A stretch of DNA of 64,000 bases, taken from Alphaproteobacteria bacterium (lineage in GTDB: Bacteria; Pseudomonadota; Alphaproteobacteria; Sphingomonadales; Kordiimonadaceae). Positions within the stretch are counted from its first letter, which is position 1; the number at the start of each line of letters is the position of its first letter. The stretch spans positions 1 to 64,000 of the forward strand of contig JAJFIS010000041.1 in assembly GCA_021774735.1 (NCBI GenBank), given 5' to 3'. The position numbers and the translations under genes are program-made. Shown here in pieces: positions 54,485 to 64,000 of the stretch. The notes under the pieces are model-generated. The model made no database searches. It was not told the origin of the DNA and saw nothing but the letters and a program-made list of their open reading frames with translations.

Positions 54485-56011
54485 ATGCTATCTGCTTTTA
54501 GGGGATCCAACCGCCGTATTTTGCTTTGTCTGATTGTTCTTTTAGGCATCAGCACACCAGCTTTGGCTGAAAATATTCATATTATTTTCTTTTCAAGACT
54601 TCCAAACATGGAAAAGTCAAATACCAATGCCGGTCTCGCAAGTGCCGCAGGTTTCATAAATGCTCAAAGAGTTATCCACCCTGATTTATTTGTTTTTCAT
54701 GGTGGCGAATCTCTCTCCCCATCCATTTTATCCTCAATGGACCGTGGGGCCCATATGATTGGTTTGCTCAATGACATGGAAATTGATGCTATGTCGGTCG
54801 GCAAGCGTGAATTTACTTACGGCGAAGACAATCTAATTCAACGGGCCAGTGAGGCCTTGTTTCCTTTAATGACTTCTAATCTCATTGACGCGGCAACTAG
54901 ACAACCTTTTACAGGTATCTCGATTGGTGAACTCATGTCTACTGCTAACACAAATATAGGCATTCTGGGCATTACATCACCCACAGTAACTGTTGACTAT
55001 ATGGCGGTGAGAACCAGTGTTTTGCCCCATATCGAACAAACCGTTTTAAATGCCAATCGCTTGCGCCGAGAAGGAGCAGAAATCGTCATACTGATGGCTG
55101 ATTTCCATGATCAAGCTTTTTTGAATTTGCTTAAAGACGGCACTGTTGACTTAATTTTAGGAACAGACTCCAAAGAAAATTCCATCTTAGAGGTTGGCGC
55201 AGGCCTTTATGTTCAGCAAGGCAAAGACCCAAATTATTTTTTTAGTATTGAAATTGATATAGACGTCGATAGCCGAAGTAATCAAAGAAGGTCATCAATA
55301 AAAGCTAGATCCGTTAACATTATGGACCATGCCCCTGACGAACTTGTTGAACAGGAAATTCAGACGCATGTTGCTTCTCTTATATCCTTGCTCAACAAGC
55401 CGATTGTAAAGTCAACATCCACACTTGATACCCGCCGCACCGTTGTTCGCACACTGGAAAGTGCATTTGCAAATCTATTAACAGACAGCATGCGCGAAGC
55501 TGTGAGTGCTGACATCGCCTTAATAAACGGCGGCAGTATACGTGGGAATACCACATATCCAGCAGGCCACATACTTACGCGCCGTGACATCCAAGCAGAA
55601 TTACCTTTTCGTAATACAGTGACCAAAAGCGAGATCACTGGTCAGCAAATCCTTGATGCTATGAAAGCCAGTTATCGCTGCAAAATACTCGAAAACGGAT
55701 GTTTTCTGCATGGATCTAATATCATAGTGCAATATAATGTCGATAAAGATATTGAAGACCCTAATTTTTTAAATATTTCGATTAGTGGGAAACCCATAGA
55801 TAAAGAAAAGATATATACATTAGCAACCACAGATTTTTTATCCAGCGGCGGTGATGGGCTAACAACTTTAATGTCATCAGTTGCATTAATCCCACCAAAT
55901 AGACAGTTGTTAACCCGTGATATTCTTGTCCAATATCTTCTAGACAGAACATCTATCAGTCCCAAAATTGAAGGACGCATTCTATTCAACGATGACAAAC
56001 CTGATCAATGA
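54485..56011 (+). CDS. UshA-like 5'-nucleotidase family protein with degenerate metal site
   Basis: 508 residues with a signal peptide ([13 protein letters not shown]). The fold follows UshA: N-terminal metallophosphatase domain (about 30-290) and C-terminal 5'-nucleotidase domain (about 320-500; [25 protein letters not shown]). The metal motifs are lost: FFSRLP replaces TNDxHG near 35-40, GGES replaces GGD near 73-76, GKREF replaces GNHEF at 106-110, and ADFHDQ and GTDSKE replace the later His motifs. It is probably not a phosphatase but may still bind a nucleotide or another ligand. The stop falls just before or within the start region of the hybrid kinase, suggesting a sensor pair. Confidence 0.8.
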   Translation: MLSAFRGSNRRILLCLIVLLGISTPALAENIHIIFFSRLPNMEKSNTNAGLASAAGFINAQRVIHPDLFVFHGGESLSPSILSSMDRGAHMIGLLNDMEIDAMSVGKREFTYGEDNLIQRASEALFPLMTSNLIDAATRQPFTGISIGELMSTANTNIGILGITSPTVTVDYMAVRTSVLPHIEQTVLNANRLRREGAEIVILMADFHDQAFLNLLKDGTVDLILGTDSKENSILEVGAGLYVQQGKDPNYFFSIEIDIDVDSRSNQRRSSIKARSVNIMDHAPDELVEQEIQTHVASLISLLNKPIVKSTSTLDTRRTVVRTLESAFANLLTDSMREAVSADIALINGGSIRGNTTYPAGHILTRRDIQAELPFRNTVTKSEITGQQILDAMKASYRCKILENGCFLHGSNIIVQYNVDKDIEDPNFLNISISGKPIDKEKIYTLATTDFLSSGGDGLTTLMSSVALIPPNRQLLTRDILVQYLLDRTSISPKIEGRILFNDDKPDQ

Positions 56012-58760
56012 TACAATAATCAATATGAGCATAGAGCAACACCCAAATAATACATACGACACGGATCACAATCGTTCTTTGCTGAGCGGGGTGACGGTCA
56101 AGGTTTTTATAAGTCTATTATTTCTTATGCTTATTGGTGCTTCCGTAATTGGTCTAGCGCTGAGCTATATGTCCCAGTTTAGCGACAATATGGCCAAATT
56201 ATCTGGCGTACATATGCAACAAGCAACGATTAGTGCTGAGGTTTCTACAAACTTACTTCGGGCTACAGGTCATATATCAAAACTAGCTAATGCCGAAAGC
56301 CAAGCCGCCAGGCGTGAAACTATGGAGCAAATCCATGGATCCCTTAACGAAGTAAAAGACCAAATTAAAAAAATTTCCACGGTGGATGGCGCAGAAACAT
56401 TGGATGCCCTTATTCTAACTCTCAGTTCATCCTTTGATGGTTTGAACCAACAAATTTCCGAATATATTGATATTCGAACTCGGCAAAAAAATATCATCCA
56501 AGGAATACAAAACACCCTCATAGTGCACGATATTGATAAAGCCAATTTGAACCCAGAACAGAGTATCGAATTTGACAAGTGGCAAGGTAAATATGACGCA
56601 ATAATACTTGATATTTTCAAAAATCAAAATGTTTCACGCTTAAGACAAATTCGGTCACTTGAACGAGCCACCAAAAAACATTTCACTAATCCAGACCCTC
56701 TTTGTGACTGTCTACCGCCTGAAATGATACACCAGTTCAACCAAAAAGAAGCAGCCTTGAAAGTCTTGATCATTGGTAAGGATGGATATTTCGCATCTAA
56801 AATTCAGTCCATTCGAATGGCGGGTAAAGTTAGAGGCCTTGCAAATCAAACCACCACCCTTAGCGCTGAATTGCTCCGTTTCTCCCGCAAAATATATCTT
56901 GAAAAAAGTGACCTTGCCGCGACTGATGCAACAAACATAAATAGCTCCTTAAAAGAACAATTACAGTTTACAGCCATTGGGGCACTTTTGAGCTTGTTAA
57001 CAGCTATTGGCGTCATAATTTATTTCAGTAAATTTTTGGTGACAAGATTACAGCTGTTAAACATGCAGGTTCTAGGTCGGGTTGGCGGCAATACTGAAGA
57101 TATTACGATCAGTGGCAATGATGAAATTTCCGATATTGCGCGATCCTTCAGTTATTTTATTTCAGAGATTGATTCAAAACATAAAGACCTTCTTGAGGCC
57201 AAGGACCATGCAGAGCGGGCCACAAAATCAAAGTCTGAATTTTTAGCCACCATGAGCCATGAAATCCGCACCCCCATGAATGGCATCATCGGCATGTCTA
57301 CCCTATTGTCTGATACCAAGCTCGATAAAGAGCAAAACCATCTCGTTGAAACGGTTCAATCTTCATCCTATGCTCTTTTGCAAATCATCAATGACGTGTT
57401 GGACTTTTCCAAAATTGAAGCTGGAAAATTTAACCTTCAATTCCAAAAAAGCGATTTATCAAAAACAGTCGATAATGTGTTTGAGCTTTTAATCGAGTCT
57501 GCGCGCAAAAAGAACTTGAAACTTGCAACAATCATCTCACCCGATGTACCACAAACGATAGTTACAGACGGCGGGCGCTTACGCCAAGTTCTACTAAACC
57601 TTGTTGGTAATGCAATTAAATTCACCAACAAAGGCGGGGTGTTGCTAGAAATAAAGACCAAGAGTGATCTGAAACTTGGCTCGAAATATTTAGAATTTTC
57701 TGTGACTGACACTGGAGTAGGCATCTCTCAGGAGAATATAGACTCCATATTTGAGCGCTTTACCCAAGAAGATTCAGCTAATAACAGGCAATTTGGCGGC
57801 TCCGGCCTTGGCCTGACTATTTCACAGTCTCTGGTCAACATGATGGGTGGTGAAATGAATGTCGAATCCTTTAAAGATTTCGGGAGCCGCTTTTGGTTCA
57901 CATTGTCCTTGGAAAAAACGCAATTATATAATCAACCGGAATGGTCAAAACAATATCTTCAAGATTTACAAGGCACTAAGGCGCTCTTATTCGTCAGCTG
58001 CCCGACCAATTCTTTAGCATTATCACACCAATTAAATGCTTTTGGTATGGTACCATCAGCGGCATATATGAATGATGCATCATTAGGGTTTGATGGTTCG
58101 AACGACTATAATGTTATGATCTTTGATTCAATAACAGCAAACCATTTCAAAAAAGAAATTAAACAATATTGTTTAGAGAATGAAAGAAATCGTTCTCGGA
58201 TGATATTAGTTGCTGAGAAGAACAAAACAACAGATCTCATCCTTAATGATCTATTTGATGCAGTAATATTTGAGCCACTATTGGTCTTTAAAGTCTTACC
58301 TGCCATCTTAGCGCAACCAGAGCCAGAAAGCTCTAGTTTGGTGTCTATGTCAAAACCAAGAAGGTCAACTGATGCTCATAATATTCTTGTAGCAGAGGAT
58401 AACCCCGTAAACAGAATGTTGGTCTCCAAACTTTTAGACAGATTAGGCTGTCGTTATAGTTTGGCTGAAAATGGGCTAGACGCTGTAAAACTTGCCGAGG
58501 AAGATAATTTCGACCTTATTTTAATGGACATACAAATGCCAAAAATGGATGGCTTTGAGGCAACCAAAGTCATCAGAGAAAGCAAGCATGCCAACGCCTC
58601 AATACCCATCATTGCTATTACAGCGAATGCCTTAGAAGGCGATAAAGAGCGCTGTATCAAAGAAGGCATGGATGACTATATCCCTAAACCAATTCAGGTA
58701 GAATCTTTTTATAAGACTTTAAACACTTGGGCATCTATTAGCCATTCAGGTCAACAATAA
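55992..58760 (+). CDS. Hybrid sensor histidine kinase with pseudo-receiver and receiver
   Basis: About 922 residues; start uncertain (ATG 55992 overlapping the upstream stop, or ATG 56025, neither with a good SD). Order: TM1 (about 37-60), periplasmic helical sensor (about 60-320), TM2 (about 325-346), HAMP-like linker, HisKA with His423 ([16 protein letters not shown]), HATPase_c ([24 protein letters not shown]), a first receiver-like domain without clear phosphoacceptor (about 655-775), and a C-terminal receiver with Asp846 ([14 protein letters not shown]) and VAEDNPVN. The output may pass to a phosphotransfer protein elsewhere. The upstream periplasmic UshA-like protein is a plausible input. 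Confidence 0.9.
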   Translation: MTNLINDTIINMSIEQHPNNTYDTDHNRSLLSGVTVKVFISLLFLMLIGASVIGLALSYMSQFSDNMAKLSGVHMQQATISAEVSTNLLRATGHISKLANAESQAARRETMEQIHGSLNEVKDQIKKISTVDGAETLDALILTLSSSFDGLNQQISEYIDIRTRQKNIIQGIQNTLIVHDIDKANLNPEQSIEFDKWQGKYDAIILDIFKNQNVSRLRQIRSLERATKKHFTNPDPLCDCLPPEMIHQFNQKEAALKVLIIGKDGYFASKIQSIRMAGKVRGLANQTTTLSAELLRFSRKIYLEKSDLAATDATNINSSLKEQLQFTAIGALLSLLTAIGVIIYFSKFLVTRLQLLNMQVLGRVGGNTEDITISGNDEISDIARSFSYFISEIDSKHKDLLEAKDHAERATKSKSEFLATMSHEIRTPMNGIIGMSTLLSDTKLDKEQNHLVETVQSSSYALLQIINDVLDFSKIEAGKFNLQFQKSDLSKTVDNVFELLIESARKKNLKLATIISPDVPQTIVTDGGRLRQVLLNLVGNAIKFTNKGGVLLEIKTKSDLKLGSKYLEFSVTDTGVGISQENIDSIFERFTQEDSANNRQFGGSGLGLTISQSLVNMMGGEMNVESFKDFGSRFWFTLSLEKTQLYNQPEWSKQYLQDLQGTKALLFVSCPTNSLALSHQLNAFGMVPSAAYMNDASLGFDGSNDYNVMIFDSITANHFKKEIKQYCLENERNRSRMILVAEKNKTTDLILNDLFDAVIFEPLLVFKVLPAILAQPEPESSSLVSMSKPRRSTDAHNILVAEDNPVNRMLVSKLLDRLGCRYSLAENGLDAVKLAEEDNFDLILMDIQMPKMDGFEATKVIRESKHANASIPIIAITANALEGDKERCIKEGMDDYIPKPIQVESFYKTLNTWASISHSGQQ

Positions 58761-58794
58761 GCAGCACTGAAATATATTATGTCTATGACAGTAG

Positions 58795-59985
58795 TTAAAG
58801 GCCTAGCTCCAGTTTAACCTTACCAAAAGCTGCAATTGCATGGTCCAAATCATCACGGCTTAAGGCTGCTGACATTTGGGTTCTAATCCGCGCGCGGCCA
58901 TCGGGAACAACGGGGAAGGAAAAAGCCACGACATAAACCCCGTGCTGTAGCATTGCTTCAGCGAAATTAGCGGCAAGCGTGGCATCATAGAGCATGATCG
59001 GTACAATTGCATGCTCGCCATCCAGCAAATCAAAACCATGGCTTTCCAATCCAGCGCGAAAATAACGCGTGTTTTCCATCAATTTATCGCGTAACTCAGA
59101 GCTAACCATAACCAATTCTATAGCCTTCAAAGCCCCTGCAACAACAGGCGGAGCCACAGTGTTAGAGAATAAGTAGGGCCGACTGCGCTGGCGCAACAGA
59201 TCAATGATTTCCTTGCGCCCGGATGTATAGCCCCCGCTGGCGCCGCCAAGGGCTTTGCCAAGCGTTCCAGTGGTTATGTCAATGCGGTCCATACAGCCAC
59301 GATATTCATGGGTGCCGCGCCCACCTTTGCCTATAACACCCGTGGCATGCGCATCATCAAAATGAACAAGGGCCCCATATTTATCCGCCAGGTCACATAT
59401 TTTATCGAGCTGGGCGATATAACCATCCATGGAAAAAACGCCGTCGGTGGATATCAACTTAAAGCGCGCGCCGCCCGCATCCGCCGCCTGTAATTGCGCT
59501 TCCAAATCCGCCATATCATTATTCTTGTAACGAAACCGCTTAGCTTTGCAAAGTCGCACACCATCGATGATGCTGGCATGGTTCAGCGCATCAGAAATAA
59601 CCGCATCTTCCGGGCCTAAGATGGTCTCAAACAGGCCACCATTGGCATCAAAACAACTAGGGTATAAAATCGTGGCTTCAGTGCCCAGAAATTCTGTAAG
59701 TTTATGCTCTAAGTCTTTATGCAGGGTCTGAGTGCCGCAAATGAAGCGTACAGAAGCCATGCCGTATCCCCAATTTTCAAGGCCCTCTTTGGCTGCAGCA
59801 TTCACCTCTGGGTGTTGGGCAAGCCCAAGATAGTTATTAGCACATAAATTAAGCAGCTTCTGCCCCGTAGAAACACCAACCGTTGCCCCTTGAGGGCTAG
59901 TGATTTCACGCTCATTTTTGTAAAGCCCCGCATCGCGGACTTCGCTCAGTTTATCACTGATATGCTGTTGAAATTTGCCGTACAT
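58795..59985 (-). CDS. kbl: 2-amino-3-ketobutyrate CoA ligase
   Basis: 396 residues, alpha-oxoamine synthase (PLP fold type I). Motifs: [44 protein letters not shown], and the PLP-Lys in [15 protein letters not shown]. It cleaves 2-amino-3-ketobutyrate with CoA to glycine and acetyl-CoA. GAGGGA precedes the ATG; 12 bp after tdh, the usual kbl-tdh threonine-degradation pair. Confidence 0.97.
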   Translation of the reverse strand: MYGKFQQHISDKLSEVRDAGLYKNEREITSPQGATVGVSTGQKLLNLCANNYLGLAQHPEVNAAAKEGLENWGYGMASVRFICGTQTLHKDLEHKLTEFLGTEATILYPSCFDANGGLFETILGPEDAVISDALNHASIIDGVRLCKAKRFRYKNNDMADLEAQLQAADAGGARFKLISTDGVFSMDGYIAQLDKICDLADKYGALVHFDDAHATGVIGKGGRGTHEYRGCMDRIDITTGTLGKALGGASGGYTSGRKEIIDLLRQRSRPYLFSNTVAPPVVAGALKAIELVMVSSELRDKLMENTRYFRAGLESHGFDLLDGEHAIVPIMLYDATLAANFAEAMLQHGVYVVAFSFPVVPDGRARIRTQMSAALSRDDLDHAIAAFGKVKLELGL

Positions 59986-59997
59986 TTATCTATTCCC

Positions 59998-61026
59998 TCA
60001 TTGGTCCCAGTTCAGGATAACCTTGCTGGCCTCACCCTTGTTCATCAAATCGAAGCCCTGCTCAAAATCGCTATATTTTAAACGATGGGTAATAACAGGC
60101 GCGATGTCCAAACCCATCTCAATCATCACCGACATTTTATACCAAGTTTCATACATTTCACGGCCATAGATGCCTTTTAAAGTCAGCATATTAAATATAA
60201 CCGTGTTCCAATCGATCACCGTATCATCCGCAGGAAGGCCCAATATGGAGACCTTGCCGCCGTGACACATATTGGCCAGCAAACTACGAAAAGCTTCCGG
60301 GTTGCCGGACATTTCAAGCCCCACATCAAAGCCCTCAAACATGCCAAGGGATTTTTGAACGTCTTCAATGGTTTCACGGCGAACATCAACTGTGCGCGTC
60401 GCTCCCAATTTTTTAGCTAGCTCAAGCCTAGACGGAATAACATCAGTAATAACCACATGACGAGCGCCTGCATGTTTGCACACCGCCGCCGCCATAGCGC
60501 CAATAGGGCCAGCGCCAGTTATCAGCACATCTTCACCCAGCATATCCCACTGAAGGGCCGTGTGAACCGCATTGCCCAAAGGATCAAAAAGCGCTGCTAT
60601 GTCCAGATCAATGCCATCCCGGTGCAGCCAAACATTAGACATGGGCAAGCTAACATATTCTGCAAATGCCCCAGGTCGATTAACCCCGATACCGGATGTA
60701 TGGGCACAAAGATGCCGCCTGCCCGCCATACAATTGCGGCAACGCCCACAAACCACATGGCCTTCACCGGATACCAATTGGCCAATTTCAAAGTCATTAA
60801 CATTGGATCCAATCGCAACAACCTCACCGACAAATTCATGACCCACAACCATGGGGACGGGGATGGTCTTCTGGGCCCAATCATCCCAGTTATAGATATG
60901 CATATCAGTGCCACAAATGGCGGTTCGCCGCACTTTTATTAATACGTCATTGATACCCATTTCAGGCGTCGGTACATCCGCGAGCCACAGTCCTTTTTTC
61001 GCATGCTGTTTTACTAAAGCTTTCAT
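59998..61026 (-). CDS. tdh: L-threonine 3-dehydrogenase
   Basis: 342 residues, zinc-dependent medium-chain dehydrogenase. Catalytic zinc site: [14 protein letters not shown] and GHEFVGEV; structural zinc Cys cluster in [15 protein letters not shown]; Rossmann [12 protein letters not shown]. It oxidises threonine to 2-amino-3-ketobutyrate with NAD+, feeding Kbl. AAGGA precedes the ATG. First gene of the tdh-kbl operon. Confidence 0.97.
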   Translation of the reverse strand: MKALVKQHAKKGLWLADVPTPEMGINDVLIKVRRTAICGTDMHIYNWDDWAQKTIPVPMVVGHEFVGEVVAIGSNVNDFEIGQLVSGEGHVVCGRCRNCMAGRRHLCAHTSGIGVNRPGAFAEYVSLPMSNVWLHRDGIDLDIAALFDPLGNAVHTALQWDMLGEDVLITGAGPIGAMAAAVCKHAGARHVVITDVIPSRLELAKKLGATRTVDVRRETIEDVQKSLGMFEGFDVGLEMSGNPEAFRSLLANMCHGGKVSILGLPADDTVIDWNTVIFNMLTLKGIYGREMYETWYKMSVMIEMGLDIAPVITHRLKYSDFEQGFDLMNKGEASKVILNWDQ

Positions 61027-61158
61027 GGCTTATCCTTCTGGATATTCTTCGCCCCTCAAAGAGCTTTTCTTTTCCTTTAACGCCAAACAATAACGCTAAG
61101 CAAGCTTAAAACCAAATTGAAAACTGCATTGCGCCACCGCTGATAAATAACATGAAAT

Positions 61159-61172
61159 TGAAAAGCTTTTCA
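61159..61172. promoter_or_regulatory. 14-bp palindrome upstream of the ATPase gene
   Basis: TGAAAAGCTTTTCA is a perfect palindrome between divergent tdh and the AAA ATPase. It could be an operator for either. The site is short and AT-rich, so chance is possible. Confidence 0.3.
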
Positions 61173-61257
61173 CTTGGTAACAGCTAGTTAATAACCAGCA
61201 TCTATTGTATGTAAGAGAACACATTCCCAAACTAGCTTACGGCAAAGGACATAATAT

Positions 61258-63773
<2,516 letters not shown>

Positions 63774-63782
63774 ATTGTACGA

Positions 63783-64000
63783 ATGATGGAAAAATCAACA
63801 TATCAAGCCCTTAGCATGGCCAATCGTATCGTTGTCAAGATAGGCTCAAGCTTACTAGTTGACGCAGCGTCTGCTACTGCCAAAAAAGCGTGGTTAGCCG
63901 CGCTCGCCGAAGATATCACATCACTACGCAGCACCGGCAAAGAAATTATCATTGTATCCTCAGGTGCCATCGCTCTTGGCTCTGGCGCTATGGGACTGCA
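63783..64000 (+). CDS. proB: Glutamate 5-kinase, N-terminal part (runs off the window)
   Basis: About 72 codons are visible from an ATG at 63783 or the next at 63786. They encode the ProB opening: [16 protein letters not shown] (ATP-binding strand and loop), then [18 protein letters not shown], the SSGA substrate/phosphate motif. It phosphorylates glutamate for proline synthesis. The frame is open to the window end. Confidence 0.93.
   Translation, partial: MMEKSTYQALSMANRIVVKIGSSLLVDAASATAKKAWLAALAEDITSLRSTGKEIIIVSSGAIALGSGAMGL

Overview
The window reads as a piece of a heterotrophic, aerobic alphaproteobacterial chromosome of moderate GC content. The order Kordiimonadales or a close marine relative is a guess from gene content, not shown. 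Supporting gene content: an arginine-succinylation (Ast) operon, valine catabolism, a two-subunit 2-oxoacid:ferredoxin oxidoreductase, S9/S10 peptidases, a TorF-type putative porin and an RND efflux pair. Genes are dense, mostly in short operons with good Shine-Dalgarno (SD) sites and 4-nt overlaps.

Region 1 (1-5.2 kb) is a complete type II-C CRISPR-Cas locus. The right end of what looks like an IS256-family insertion sequence (1-141) abuts a CRISPR array of 9 identical 36-bp repeats and 8 spacers of 30 bp (158-721, transcribed on +). cas2, cas1 and a compact 1036-aa cas9 follow on the minus strand. A tracrRNA gene on + (about 5125-5230) lies directly upstream of cas9. I identified it from an anti-repeat with 20 consecutive bases matching the repeat complement, a GAAA-capped hairpin and a terminator hairpin. 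Its layout closely resembles the Neisseria-type tracrRNA. There is no csn2 or cas4.

Region 2 (5.5-41.4 kb) is core and metabolic. It holds pmbA, an inositol-phosphatase-family enzyme, a TPR-type histidine kinase, a TorF porin with an M23 protein, xseA, purD and an RND efflux adaptor/pump pair. Next come an envelope/glycosyltransferase cluster (two glycosyltransferases, SDR, amidohydrolase, DUF3108), astA-astD-astB with an M20 hydrolase at the head, a LuxR regulator with a damaged receiver domain, and valine catabolism (acyl-CoA dehydrogenase, HIBYL-CoA hydrolase, mmsB). An S10 peptidase, an HSD10-like dehydrogenase and korAB close the region.

Region 3 (41.5-43.9 kb) is an accessory island. 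Three small orphan genes with strong SD sites follow a decayed RHS/polymorphic-toxin-like tail, and the first of them abuts the toxin-tail stop codon exactly. The arrangement is typical of immunity genes left behind after toxin decay.

Region 4 (44-64 kb) holds mobA, a BASS-family transporter, an old-yellow-enzyme, a hemolysin III protein, a subtilisin-type autotransporter with a lipobox, an isoprenylcysteine-methyltransferase-like membrane protein, a VOC protein and an S9 peptidase lipoprotein. It also has a UshA-like protein that has lost its metal-binding motifs, followed directly by a large hybrid histidine kinase. The window ends with kbl-tdh (threonine degradation), an AAA ATPase with a winged-helix-like N-terminus, obg and the start of proB.

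The items most worth a second look are the II-C locus with its IS-interrupted array edge and repeat-embedded promoters, the pseudo-phosphatase/hybrid-kinase pair, and the toxin remnant with its orphan immunity-like genes. No tRNA or rRNA gene was recognised.
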